The position numbers were made by a program, and so were the translations under genes. A DNA stretch of 64,000 bases from Lucinisca nassula (Eukaryota > Mollusca > Bivalvia > Lucinida > Lucinidae). The notes beneath the pieces were generated by a model. That model did not search any database. It was not told the DNA's origin and was given only the letters and a program-made list of their open reading frames with translations. Below, piece after piece: positions 51,896 to 63,067 of the stretch. The DNA is taken from the NCBI GenBank assembly GCA_963580285.1, contig OY757013.1, positions 132,615,027 through 132,679,026 on the forward strand. Direction: 5' to 3'. Numbering within the stretch: the stretch's first letter is position 1; each line of letters opens with the position of its first letter.

Positions 51896-52856
51896 TTTTA
51901 TGTCCCCGCCATTCGAAGAATGGTGGAAGGGCATATAGCCTTGCCCCTTTCCGTCCGTTCGTTCGTTCGTCCGTCCGAAACTTTAACGCAGCCAATAACT
52001 TTCTTATTTCTGGATGGATTTTGTAATTACTTTGTAGAAATGTTAACCATCATGAGACGATGTGTCACGTGCAAATCCCAGGCCCGTACCTCCAAGGTCA
52101 AGGTCATACTTAGAGGTCAAAAGTACAAAAAGGGTCCGAAATTTAAACATGGTCAATAACTTTCTAATTTCTGAGTGGATTTTGAAATTACTTGGCAGAA
52201 ATCTTAACCACCATAAGTCGATGAGTCGTGCACAAACCCCATATCCATACCTCCAAGGTCAAGGTCGTACTTAGAGGTCAAAGGTACAAATAAGTGTCCG
52301 AAACTTAAACATGGTCAATAACTTTCTTATTTCTGAATGGATTTTGAAATTACTAGGCAGAAATGTTAGCCATCAGGAGACAATCTGCCTCACACAAAAC
52401 CATGTCCTTACCTCCACGGTCAAGGTCATACTTAGCGGTCAAAGATTAAAAAAAAAGATCTAAATCTTAAACACAGTCAGTAACTCCGTTATTTCTGGAT
52501 GGATTTTGAAATTACTTGGCATAAATGTTAACCTTCATGAGACGATGTGTCGTGCCCAAGACCCAGGTTGGTACCTCCAAGGTCAATGTCATACTGAGAC
52601 GTAAAATGTAAAGAAAAATGTCTTTTTCTTGTGTCCGGTTATTCTGAATGGATTTGGAAATTTCTTGGTAGAAATGTTAACCATCATGAGTCAGTGTGTC
52701 ATACGCAAGACCAAGTTGGTACATTCAAGGTCAAGGTCATACTTAGAGGTCAAAGGTAAAGAAAAGTTTTTTTTCTTGTGTCCGCTCAATATCTTTGTTG
52801 TTCATGGGTGGATTTTTCCAGACGGGGGCATCCGTGTCCCATGGACGCATTTCTAC
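51896..52856 (+). mobile_element. Pearl-like element with tandem core, copy 2
   Basis: ATGTCCCCGCCATTCGAAG start, a TTCG/TCCG run, then core units near 51976, 52135, 52297, 52457 and a diverged fifth. It ends GGGGGCATCCGTGTCCC and GGACGCATTTCTAC. Same orientation as copy 1, more diverged units. Confidence 0.8.
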
Positions 52857-52889
52857 TTTATTATATTTTTAATGTTGTTTTTTTCTTCT

Positions 52890-53095
52890 TCTGATTTTAT
52901 AATGGCGACGCAGGTTCGATATGTACCTGTGTTTGGCAACATTCTTTCGTGGAGATTGATCTTGAAATCTTTTCTAGGGCCATTCTCCCCTTCCATTGAT
53001 TCAAGACGGGCAGTTGTCAGTTTCTGTACAGGTTATCCGCTTATGTTGGGAAAGTGTGGATATGTAAACTGACCGGCTCAAAAAAATGACCTAGA
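52890..53095 (+). mobile_element. SINE B fragment, plus strand
   Basis: GGCGACGCAGGTTCGATATG through GGTTATCCGCTTATG to AAAATGACCTAGATATT; the CAAA tail is missing. It mirrors 51003-51197. Confidence 0.7.
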
Positions 53096-53244
53096 TATTT
53101 TTGACGTCGGTTGCTTTCAGCTATGTCCTGGAAGGAGTCTAAAGAAATCATATCATGAGACGTGAGACAGACGTTTATAGCTTTGTGAGAATGTCAAATG
53201 GAATCCTGCATGAAACTATTGAAATCCGTGAAAGACGTTCACAT

Positions 53245-53690
53245 AGTAGCCCGGCAACAGTTTCGTGACATTGTTTTGTGTTCTTCTTCTTAGCACATAA
53301 AAATCAGCAGTAAAAGGGCATTGCAATGTTTTAAAAGATAAAAAGTATAAACTAATATTTTAAGAAGGAAAAAGAAAAATGTTATAGTGAGGCTCGAACC
53401 CACAACTATAAAGTACAAAACTTTGACAGGCTATCAGACAGCCGTCTTTCCACTGCGCCAGGTTGATTGTCTAACAAGCATACGACAAAATCGCATTATA
53501 TTGAGTATTACCGACGCTGGCTTACCTTTCGACAACAGTGGACTATGCTCAATAACAAAAACATTCTCTGACGTCACTATCAACTTATCCTCCGAGTACA
53601 GTACTGTCCGACGAGGAATAGTTGGCAGTGACGTCACGACTTGTTTTTGTTCTGAACAATGCAAAGCTTATGGGGCTAACGGTAAAATAG
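53245..53690. repeat. Right arm of the inverted-repeat composite
   Basis: Contains the reverse of the left-arm blocks, including a minus-strand tRNA-like patch (53460-53390; B box GGTTCGAGCC). A core palindrome TGACGTCACTATCAACT...AGTTGGCAGTGACGTCA lies at 53570-53640. Confidence 0.7.
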
Positions 53691-53739
53691 CTCAAATAGT
53701 CAGCTACGTCACTGCCAGCTATTTGTTGGCGAACTATAC

Positions 53740-53995
53740 CTGTACTGTTGTAATGAAAATCCGATATTTTGTTTTCTTATCTATACTTCAAACATAGGTT
53801 GTAGGTGCTCGTTAGAACCGCCTCATTGAGGCAATTCTAACGAATACCCACAACTTATGTCTTGGAGCAGCACTAGGGAAAAAAGTGTATACCCGTAAAC
53901 CAAAGTTTTCTCTTTATAAAGTAGGGTTTGACGTGGGGGAGGCGGGGAGGGGTGCTGTGTGCATTTCAAGGACTTGTTCACGTGATGTTGCCTTT
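53740..53995. repeat. Hairpin MITE M1 copy
   Basis: Central arms GTTAGAACCGCCTCATTGAGG then a mutated GCAATTCTAACG. The right end GGACTTGTTCACGTGATG is intact; the left end is truncated. Confidence 0.7.
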
Positions 53996-54207
53996 TTACA
54001 CCCTAGGATAATCGAATGTAGCCCTATCCTCGATACATCTCGTGAACAGCAAAACGCTTTTCGCCCCTGAAGATTGGAATTGGAGACTCGAACTTTTAGA
54101 TGTTACTTTTCCAACACACTTGGTGTCAGTCGGGGCTATGCATTTTATTCGGCTTTTTTCAGGTCACTGTTTTTTCGTTTGTTATAAGGAATGGATGTAC
54201 ACACTGC

Positions 54208-54372
54208 GTAAACAAGTCCGTGAAATGTACACACGTCCTAAACTCAACTTTATTTAGAGAAAACTGGCGTTCAAGTGGACAGACTTTTTTCTGTCCAAGC
54301 TATAGGTTGTGGGTACTCTTTAGAACCGCCTCAATGAAGCGGTTTTAACAAACACCCAAATAAGAAAACAAT
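54208..54372. repeat. Decayed hairpin MITE M1
   Basis: AAGTCCGTGAAATGTACAC, then TAGAACCGCCTCAATGAAGCGG. The right side is lost. Confidence 0.6.
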
Positions 54373-54429
54373 AGTCTTTGTGACAACTGGCGACAAAACC
54401 TTTATCAATATCAGTGCACCCAACAAATA

Positions 54430-54610
54430 ATCAAATCAGGTTGCGCATTCGCCCAGTCTGATCGATTTCTTCGCAGTTCGCACGAATCTTGTATGACAAG
54501 AGCAACGTGAAATAGCTCTGGTCAGAATTGATATATGCACAGGCTGATCTTTGTCCTTGCTGAACGCGCAGGTGCAAATAGTTTTGTCTCCCGCTACTCA
54601 TAAGGCGTAA
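54430..54610. repeat. Dispersed repeat related to 16936-17160
   Basis: GCGCATTCGCCCAGTCTGATC and GCTGATCTTTGTCCTTGCTG-type words match in order with heavy divergence. Confidence 0.45.
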
Positions 54611-54736
54611 AAAATAGCTGTGTTTCTACTAACATGCTGAAAAAAAATTGATCGGTAGGTAAGAGAAACTTTTTTTTATTATTTTATTTTTCTACCGGTG
54701 GGTCGGGCCTAAATGTTTAATGTGTTTTTGTTTTCA

Positions 54737-57487
54737 TTACGAAAACACGCCTATACAAATACAGTGTATATTTTACTGCAGAAAATGGAAATTTTAAGGC
54801 GAAATATTGCGATTTATTTTTAGCTCACCAGAGCCGAAGGCTCCGGGGGAGCTTATAGGATAGGCAGTTGTCCGGCGTCGTCGTCGTCATTGTCGTCGTC
54901 GTCTGACGTCAACACTTTCAAACATCTTCTTCTCTGAAGCCACTGGACCGTTTCAGCCCAAATTTTACCTGTAGCATCCTTGGGCTAGGGGATTGAGAGT
55001 TTGTGTTTTTTATGAAAATCGGCCCATTAGTTTGGTTGCTATGGCAACTTAGAGTTTCCATAGACTTATAATGGGAAAAATTGAAAAATGGCATTTACTG
55101 CCAAGTCATTGCAGATATTTGGACAAAACTTTTATAGAAATGTTTCTTGAGTAAAATTCTTTCAGCCATATGCTTTTATGCCAACCTGAGGGTGCCCCAG
55201 GTTGTGCCGGGGCCATGCCCCACCCCTCCACTTCATAAAAGGCCATATATCTCAGAAACCATTCAGATCCCGACCCCTAAACCATATATATTCTTGTTCC
55301 TATTGATAAGACGCATTTAGTAACACCAACCTTGGGGTCCTCAGGGATGCGCCGAGGTCATGCCCCACCCCCTCCACTTAATAAAAGGCCCAATATCTCG
55401 GAAACCATTCAGATCCCCACCCCTAAACCATATATATTCTTGTTCCTTATGATAAGACCCATTCAGTGACATCAACCTGGGAGTCCCCTGGATGCGCCGG
55501 GGCCATGCCCCACCCCCTCCATTTTATAAAAGGCCCAATATCTCGTAAACCTTACAGATCCCCGCCCCTAAACCATATATATGCGTGCTTCTTATGATAA
55601 GACACATTCATTGACACCAACCTGGGGGTCCTCAGAGATGCGCTGGGGCCTTGCCCCACCCCTCCACTTCACAAAAGGCCATATATCTCAGAAACTGTTC
55701 AGATCCCCACCCCTAAACCATATATATTCTTGTTCCTATTGTTAAGACGCATTCAGTAACACCAACCTGGGGGTCGTCAGGGATGCGCACAGGTCAGGCC
55801 CCACCCCCTCAACTTTATAAAAGGCCCAATATCTCGGAAACCATTCGGATTCCCACCCCTAAACCATATATATTCTTGTTCCTTTTGATAAGACCCATTC
55901 AGTGACATCAACCTGGGAGTCCCCTGGATGCACCGGGGCCATGCCCCACCCCCTCCATTTGATAAAAGGCCCAATATCTCGGAAACCTTACAGATCCCCG
56001 CCCATAAACCATATATATGCTTGCTTCTTATGATAAGACACATTCATTGACACCAACCTGGGGGTCCTCAGAGACGCGCTGGGGCCTTGCCCCACCCCTC
56101 CACTTCAAAAAAGGCCATATATTTCAGAAACTGGTCAGATCCCCACCCCTAAACCATATATATTCTTGTTAATTATGATAAGACGCATTCAGTAACACCA
56201 ATCTGGGGGTTCCCAGGGATATGCTGGGGCCATGCCCCACTCCCTCCATTTCATAATATCACAATATCTCGGAAACCCTACAGATGGCCACCCCTTAACT
56301 ATATATAGTCTTGTTCCTTATGATAAGACACATTCATTGACACCAACCTATGAGTCTCCCTGGGCCTTGCCCCACCCCTCCACTTCACATAAGGCCTTAT
56401 ATCTCAGAGAATGTTCTTAGCCCCACCCTAAACCATATATATTCATCTTTCTTATGATAAGACGCATTCAGTGACACCAGCTTGGGAGTCCCCGGGGCAC
56501 GCCCAGGCCATGCCACACCGCTTTACTTCATTAAAAGCCATATATATCAGAAATAGTTCAGATCCCCACCCCTAAACCATATACTTGTTCCTTATGATAA
56601 GACTCATTCAATCACACCAACCTGGAGGTCTCTTTGTGCTGAGGCAATGTGCCCCGCCCTTCCATTTCATAAAAGGCTTTATATTTCAGAAACCATTCAA
56701 ATCCCCACCCCATAATCATATATGTTCTTGTTCCTTATTATTAGCACACCTACTGTAGCGGGGTCCGCAGGGGCCATTCCTATTTCATAAAAGGGCCTCA
56801 AATCTCTGTAACCGGTCAGATTCCCAGCACTGAACCATATATATACTTGGTCCTTATGATAAGACACATTTAGGGACAACAGTTTGGGCTTTCCTGGGAT
56901 CAACAGGGCATGCCCCAACCCCTCAACTGTTAAAGAGGCCTTACAGATCCCCACTGCTAAACCATATATATTTTTGTTTCTTATGATAAGACGCATTTAG
57001 TGATACCCACCAGGGCTCCATTGGGTCCATGCCCCACCCCCTCTACTTCATAAAAGGCCTAACTTTTCAGATGCTGAGTCCACATGGGTGCTCATTTGGA
57101 CATGGGGGTTCATTTGGTGGATTAAAATGATATCATGTTAAAATACATGGCTGCCATTGGGCAGGATGGGCAGTGCCCACCTGAGCTCTGGTGAGCATAG
57201 TGGCCCATGGGCCTCTTGTTTCTTATTTCTGCTCAAAATGTAGATTGTGGGTACACGTTAGAACCGCCTCATTACGGCGGTCATAACGAGTACCCATAAT
57301 CTATATGTTAGAGCAGAAATAAGAAAAAGTAATGTTAACACCTGTAAACCCCAGTTTTACTTTAACTGCCTCCACTTCTATTTTTAAAGGGGGGGATTAT
57401 ACAGGTGTGTTTACTCCAGTTTTACTTTAAGTGCCTCCACTTCTATTTTTCAAGGGGTAATTTTACAGGTGTGTTTTCGTGATGGTT
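54737..57487. repeat. Hairpin MITE M1 split by a tandem-core element
   Basis: The left part (54737-54822, CATTACGAAAACACGCCTATA to ATTTATTTTT) and the right part (57222-57487, TCTTATTTCTGCTC through the palindrome to GGTGTGTTTTCGTGATGG) together make one complete MITE. The right part also has a duplicated ACTTTAA(C/G)TGCCTCCACTTC block. Confidence 0.85.
54823..57222 (+). mobile_element. Tandem-core element, about 144-bp units
   Basis: It begins AGCTCACCAGAGCCGAAGGC and ends GGCCCATGGGCCTCTTGTT. Between about 55190 and 57060 lie some 13 units of about 144 bp carrying CCCCACCCCTAAACC, ATATATTCTTGTTCC, TGATAAGACGCATTCA and GCCATGCCCCACCCC. Units become more diverged to the right. A GTC triplet run is at 54876-54902. 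No protein is encoded; minus-strand frames crossing it are repeat artefacts. Confidence 0.85.
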
Positions 57488-57524
57488 CATGTGTTTTGTT
57501 AATTAAAAGGTAATGTTGAGACTT

Positions 57525-57808
57525 GCCACCCACTGAACAAGTCCGTGAAATGAAGACCCATCTAAACCCCACTTTTTATAGAGAAAAACTGGGGTTTAAG
57601 GGGGTATTCATTATGTTTTCTTATTTCTGCTCCAAGACATAGGTTGTGGGTACTCGTTAGAACCGCCTCAATGAGGCGGTTCTAACGAGCACCCACATCC
57701 TATGCTTTGAGCATTTATAAGAAAAATATGAAGGGTTTTCATCAGAAAAGTAGCCATTTTGGAAATGTGAAAAATGCACTATGTCGTACGGGCAAGTTAC
57801 CGTAATGC
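57525..57808. repeat. Hairpin MITE M1 copy
   Basis: ACAAGTCCGTGAAATGAAGAC on the left; GTCGTACGGGCAAGTTACCGTAATG on the right. The hairpin is at about 57640-57710. Confidence 0.8.
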
Positions 57809-58139
57809 ACTGTATATCATACTTCATTTTAGATGCTCAGAAAAGCCAGCTCTGTATTTTGAAAGGTACTAAATGCCCAAAACTACCAAAATGTACTTCA
57901 AACACGAAATTAATATGGGAAAATGAAAAGCCCTCACTGGATAGGGACGGAAATTAAAAAGGGTAGGCTCGGCGTTTGAATTTTTATTTTGTTCTTTTAT
58001 GGATAAAAGTAGTAGAGTCGATGGGTCTGAAGCAGGGTAGGTCCGGTTAGCGGGAACACGGCTACTTTTTAAGGCGTAAGGGCATGTTTGTTTCTGAAAG
58101 CGGAACCGTCAAATAAGAAAATCCTGGATAGGACAAAAT
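57809..58139. other. No supported feature
   Basis: Unrecognised sequence between a MITE and repeat R3. Confidence 0.4.
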
Positions 58140-58500
58140 CGAGAATTTTCACGTGTTTGGTGTGCACTGGTTGAATAGGACATCATGTACGCCGTCGTTA
58201 AGTTTGACGTCGCAGCACGTACAGTAACGCCAAAACAGCAGCAGTATTGTCATCCTTCGTCGACAAACGAAGTGCCTGCAGTAAAAATATCCACTCACAG
58301 AAACGAAAGGCATGCCAGAAACAGAAACATACATGGATATGAGGGGTAGAAAGAATAATCCGTTCCTCGCACTACTCGGGACTTGTCCGTCGGGATCACT
58401 GTCCGGCACCATTCGGCAAGCCCCGTGATGCCGGAAAGTGACCCTCGGAACGGATCTTTAGAACTGTCTGTTTCTCACAACCATGTAAGATTCTTATAAA
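58140..58500. repeat. Dispersed repeat R3 with hairpin
   Basis: Reverse-oriented relative of 35820-36240: GCCGTCGTTAAGTTTGACG, then GGGATCACTGTCCGGCA...TGCCGGAAAGTGACCC as an inverted repeat at about 58385-58450. Confidence 0.7.
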
Positions 58501-58930
58501 CTCAAGGGTGAAGCAACTCCTTTCTGAGAGGAGATGAGTTTATTAGAAAGTAAGCGCGGAATTCCGGAAGTTATTCCCCTTGTACGAAAACGGCCGAAAG
58601 TGTGCAGAATTTATCCATTGTCATAAGAAAATCACATAAGCTATCCGAAAACAAGAAACCCGGCAAGAAGTTCCGAAAGTCGGTTCCGTAATCGAATGGC
58701 TGAAAATTCAACTACCAGATGTCTTTAATTTGTGAGCAAAGAAGAAAACATTTTTTTTACAATTTCATCAGACAAGCGTGAGTTTGAAAAAAAAAAAATC
58801 ACAATAATCGGTTTGTATAACAAATACCCCTGTAAACCCCACATTACAAAGAAAAAATGGGGTCCTTGCTCCCAAAGGATAACCCTTTTATAGAACATAA
58901 TAAATATACAAGGAATTTCATTTTTGTTGG
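58501..58930. other. No gene; small family-2 unit end
   Basis: CCAAAGGATAACCC at 58871 followed by TTTTATAGAACATA matches the end of the hammerhead unit at 31870 but carries no ribozyme. Two A/T-runs lie at 58752 and 58787. Confidence 0.5.
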
Positions 58931-58934
58931 TTTA

Positions 58935-59035
58935 TCGATTTGTAATCTCCGGCGAATCACTCACAAACTGCATGAAGCCCGACCGTCTTCATGCTAAGTT
59001 TGCGAGTGATTCGCCGGAGTTTACACATTGATAAA
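58935..59035. repeat. Perfect-armed hairpin
   Basis: CTCCGGCGAATCACTC and GAGTGATTCGCCGGAG pair, continuing inward with ACAAACTGCATGAAG / CTTCATGCTAAGTTTG and outward with TTGTAA-type bases. The loop is about 6 nt (CCCGAC). Confidence 0.8.
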
Positions 59036-59065
59036 ATCCACAAAAAATATAATTCATTCCTTATA

Positions 59066-59412
59066 CAGTCGAACTTCAATGGCTCGAACACCTTTGGGAC
59101 CCCGAAAATCTGTTCGAGACAGGGGTAGTTCGAGCCACTGAGGCTTACTGTCAGGAGGCATAACGAGATACTTTTAGTCATCTTTTCGGTTTTCTATAAT
59201 GAAAATGTATGCTGTGTGTACTCAATAGAATCGCTTCATCGAGGCGATTCTAATGAGTACACATAGCATACATTTGCAAGATTAAAGACTAAAATCTCCT
59301 TAATTATCCCCCACTTTTTCTTATGTAGAGGATTTCGCTAGGGGCTCAAGAACGGGTTCGACACATCCATGGTAAACGAGCCATCGTTGTTCGAGCCATC
59401 GAAGTTCTACTG
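59066..59412. mobile_element. pogo-type MITE with an M1-like hairpin core
   Basis: Terminal inverted repeats: CAGTCGAACTTCAATGGCTC on the left and GAGCCATCGAAGTTCTACTG on the right. TA flanks the left end only. The core (about 59205-59275) is a hairpin with ACTCAATAGAATCGCTTC / GAGGCGATTCTAATGAGT, a variant of the M1 palindrome. Confidence 0.8.
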
Positions 59413-59754
59413 TTATTCCAATTTTCTCATCGAAATCTTAAAATTATTACCAAAATTTTAGGACTTCTTTCAAAAGCGTAAGAATTAACTTACCACCGGC
59501 TACGGCGGAATTATTATTCCATTAGCAGCTGCCATCTTTGAAAGAAACCCAAGCGAAAAAAAAAAAAAACGTCTATAAACGCATTTTATTCGTCTTTTAA
59601 TATTTACGTTTGCAATAAATCTCCGTCGTTTAACCGAACGCTGTTGATATCGCTTCATAAACAATGACGTATTGAACGGGTTCTAAACGTGCTCCTTGAC
59701 ATCGAGTTATATTACTACCTGTCGCTGTGTGCAATAGATCTGAGATTCTTACTC
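59413..59754. other. No supported feature
   Basis: Contains an A-run at 59558-59569; otherwise unrecognised. Confidence 0.4.
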
Positions 59755-60008
59755 AGCATTGTGATAACACAGCCGTGCGACATAGTGCATTTTTCACATC
59801 TCCAACATGACTACTTTTCTGATGAAAATCCACGATAATTTTCTTATACATGCTCAAAACATAACATTGAGGCGGTTCTAACGAGTACCAGCAACCTATG
59901 TCTTGGCGCAGAAATAAGAAAAATAATGAATACCCCCGTAAACCCCAGTTTTCTCTATTAAGTGGGGTTTAGGGGGTCTTCATTTCACGGACTTGTTCAC
60001 GTGATGGT
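59755..60008. repeat. Hairpin MITE M1, half palindrome
   Basis: TGTGATAACACAGCCGTGCG start and GGACTTGTTCACGTGATG end. The left arm of the palindrome is deleted, so only GAGGCGGTTCTAACGAGTAC remains. Confidence 0.75.
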
Positions 60009-60034
60009 ATAAAACTTATTGCAACCAATCAAAT

Positions 60035-60284
60035 CGCCCGGAATGCACATAATGATGGAGAAGCGGAATTATAAGGGTAAATATTATTTTTCTTATTTCT
60101 GCTCCAACACATAGGTTGTTTGTACTCGTTAGAGCCGCCTCGTTTAGGCTGTTCTTACGAGCATCCACATCCCATGTTAGTGTATAGATAAGAAAAATAT
60201 CACAAATATTTGACCGAAACGTTATTCAACCGTTTTCGAGTTATGAAATAATGCACTATGTCGCACGGATGTGTTATCGTAATG
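60035..60284. repeat. Hairpin MITE M1, left end missing
   Basis: GGGTAAATATTATTTTTC, then arms TCGTTAGAGCCGCCTCG and a diverged partner; the end GCACGGATGTGTTATCGTAATG is intact. It abuts the GPCR stop codon within about 10 bp. Confidence 0.75.
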
Positions 60285-60291
60285 TAAAGTT

Positions 60292-61061
60292 CTAAATGCA
60301 TTTCTGTAATAATTTCTCACCTGGCTTATGCTGGTTTATGGCGTGCCTTCTTGACATAGAAGTACTTCTAGAACTGAGCCTTTGTAACACATTCCTGAAA
60401 GCTGTTTTGAACTTGTGCGATGTTAGGTTGTATATGAGTGGATTTCCAGCGCTGTTAACGTACATCATAATTCTGGCGAATGAGATCAAGTTCAGGTACG
60501 CTTCCAGACCAATGCTCACAATCTGCTTCGTTGGTGTAAAGATCAGCCACAATGTAACGATGCGGATTGGACAAAGTGAAATGAAAAACAACGAAACTAT
60601 GACTATAAGCATGCGCACTACTTGTTTCCGTAGCCGTAATGTGAATTGTGCTGAGCGATCACTGCTGGAACCAAACAGCTTTAAGGAATCGGAAACAAGT
60701 TGTTTCATAATAAGGGAATAAGAGAATGTAAGGATAAACACAGGCAACGCAAAGAATACCACGAACACAAAAATAATATACATTTTTCTCAACAACGTGT
60801 TTACACGAGTTCTACACACCACTATCGGGGTACCATCGTAGAAGAAAGCATTCTCAATATCTGTCATTATCAAGAAAGGCGAACTAAGAAGAAATCCAAG
60901 TATCCAAGAAATTAGGATGATTTTCGTGGTTGCTTTTGTCGTGCAAATGATGTTCCGCTTGAAAGGGTGGCAGATGGCTATGTACCTTTCTGCGGTCACA
61001 GCCAACATTGTCAATATCGACACACTCAGAGCTCCATTCTCTAACAAAGGCACCAATTTAC
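60292..61061 (-). CDS. Class A (rhodopsin-like) GPCR, terminal exon covering TM3-TM7
   Basis: On the minus strand a TTTTCTCTTTTTACAG acceptor precedes GT-AAA-TTG; an upstream exon ending in T would restore TGT, the conserved TM3 cysteine, giving CKLVPLLEN. Then follow the E/DRY-type motif AERYIAICHP, TM4, an extracellular-loop-2 cysteine (VVCRTRV), TM5 (FALPVFILTFSY), TM6 (RKQVVRMLIVIV, FFISLCPIRIV, lacking the usual Trp of CWxP) and TM7 with GNPLIY. A 40-residue basic/serine tail ends at 60292. It resembles ghrelin/thyrotropin-releasing-hormone-type peptide receptors. TM1-TM2 must lie in an exon beyond the window, since none is visible up to 64000. Confidence 0.85.
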
Positions 61062-61239
61062 CTGTAAAAAGAGAAAATGAAATTTTGTTATACTGCAGAG
61101 AAATTTCCAGGCTTTTGATTGGACAGAGCACGGTCAATTATTTTCAATATAACTCCCTGAGCAAATATATATACCCTTCTCGCGCTTGCACTCGCTGAAT
61201 TGCGATGTTCGCCATCTTGGATTTACTGCAGTTGATAAA

Positions 61240-61610
61240 AAGTATATGCAAAATAAATCACTAAAAGGGTTAATATACAGTGACAGACTAAATGCCATAG
61301 GCCTTCCCACTTTGGAATACAGGCGGGACAGAGCTGACCTTTTTCAGATGTATAAGATCATGCACAACATAGATAATGTAAATAAGGAGAGATTGTTTAC
61401 TATGACAAACTATACAACTACAAGGGGACATCCACTAAAATTTTTAAACCCAGAGCCAGACTTAACGTCAGAAAGAACTATTTTACTCATCGGGTCGTCG
61501 ACATTTGGAACAGTTTACCCCAATCAGTCGCTATGGCACCCGCCTTAAACGCATTTAAAGGTCGTTTAAACAAACATTGGCTTAACCATTCCTATAAATT
61601 CAATGCCGCA
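61240..61610 (+). pseudogene. LINE RT C-terminal fragment
   Basis: SDRLNAIGLPTLEYRRDRAD and LFQMYKIMHNID form the typical post-RT region of CR1/Jockey-like LINEs. A frameshift near 61480 follows, after which the tail continues in another frame to a C-run at 61611-61625. It probably lies in the intron of the GPCR gene. Confidence 0.75.
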
Positions 61611-61625
61611 TGCCCCCCCCCCCTC

Positions 61626-62150
61626 CCGACTAACCAAGAGACAGAGAGAAAACGGACATCAACAAGCGTAAATATAAGTCATGAAGTCGACGTCGGGATC
61701 GAGTAAGTCCAATCATTCGGTACTTATTTCATTGTTCTCTGTCATAAAACTCTCATTTTGACATGACGAAAACATTTTCCTACTGAGCGCCGCAATCAAC
61801 GTAGTGCGTGCAGAAGGGCGCGTTTGATGACTTCACATATAAACATCTACTCACGACGTCCGCTACAAAAGAAAACATTGGAACGATGTTCAAAATGTCA
61901 TGAAATAGCTTTGCAGCATAACAAATTTGATATTTTGATTCTTGGCGGGGACCATGGGATCATATTCCCTGCCTGAGGCGATCTATGTCCGAGCCTTCAG
62001 CTTATTGGACGTGACATACGAAGTGTTTTCGTACATGCGCATTAGTGAATACTCCTATCAGCCTGAATAACCACACAGCCAGAATACAGACCACCCCGTC
62101 AACACGCGACACGAAGAAATCCACCGCAACCTCTTTATAACATTCTTAAT
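61626..62150. other. No supported gene
   Basis: Unrecognised sequence, presumably intronic for the GPCR gene. Confidence 0.4.
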
Positions 62151-62345
62151 GGTGTCCAAAGCAGAAACCGTGTTGGTTAAACAACCGTGTTATATCCAAT
62201 CAAAATTGTATAGATTATATAGAAATTTGACCATTTATGGTCATTTTACTATATAATCTATACATTTTGGGATCCATCTTGAAACCGTATTATATCCGAA
62301 AACCATGTTATAACGAAAAGCGTTATAATGAGGTTTACGTGTAAG
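62150..62345. repeat. Foldback with pogo/Tc1-like end
   Basis: A hairpin at about 62203-62272 has arms TGTATAGATTATATAG / CTATATAATCTATACA around a GACCATTTATGGTC palindrome. The right flank GTTATAATGAGGTTTACGTG resembles pogo/Tc1-like terminal repeats; a matching left end is not clear. Confidence 0.6.
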
Positions 62346-62530
62346 AGCATTACAAGAACACACCCGTGTTAAATAAATCATTCTTTCAAATATCCGAAAA
62401 CGGCTACACTTGTGATGAAAATTTGTAATATTTTTCTTATTTATCCTCCAAAAAATGAGTTGTGAGTGCTCATTATAACCGCCCCATTTAGGCTGTTCTA
62501 TCGAGTACCCATAACCTGTGCCATACATAA
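62345..62530. repeat. Decayed hairpin MITE M1
   Basis: CATTACAAGAACACACCCGTG start; arms CATTATAACCGCCCC / GGCTGTTCTATCGAG are strongly mutated. Confidence 0.6.
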
Positions 62531-62699
62531 GTTGAGGATGCTCCTACGAAGCGGCTCATATAAGATAAGCGTGCACAAGTGACTAAATTAATAGATTGCT
62601 CATGCATGTTTGAAAATTGCACGAAACCTTCGAAACTATCACGCAATACCGCTGCTTTTAATACTTTCAATTCCAAATGGCCCTCGTACATTTAACAAA

Positions 62700-62945
62700 A
62701 TGTCACCAAAAATGGTGAAAATTTGCAAATGAAGTTATGATATTTTTCGTATTTCTGCGCAAAAACACAGGTTGTGGGTACTTGTTAGAATCACATTGCC
62801 GAGGCGGATCTAACGAGTTTCCCCAACCTATGTTTTGAGCAGAAATAAGAAATATAATGTATACCCCTGTCAACCCCAGTTTTACTATATAAAAGCGGAG
62901 TTTAAGGGTGGTAAAATAGTTTATGTGTGTTTTCTTGATGGTATT
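62700..62945. repeat. Hairpin MITE M1 copy
   Basis: Palindrome arms TTGTTAGAATCACATTGCC and GAGGCGGATCTAACGAG have compensated poorly; the outer arms AACACAGGTTGTGGGTA are kept. The right end reads GTGTGTTTTCTTGATGG. Confidence 0.7.
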
Positions 62946-63067
62946 TCCAAGAGTATTTATGTTTCGTCTGCAATGGCGCCACGCAAAACATTTCTTACTC
63001 CGACGTACATACATATGTATGCCATATATATGTATGTCTGTTTGAAGCTAGGTTTACCAGTAATGAC

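Noticed and set aside
54823..57222. CRISPR-like regular repeats
   Set aside because: Units are about 144 bp, contiguous and lack unique spacers; this is a eukaryotic tandem-core element.
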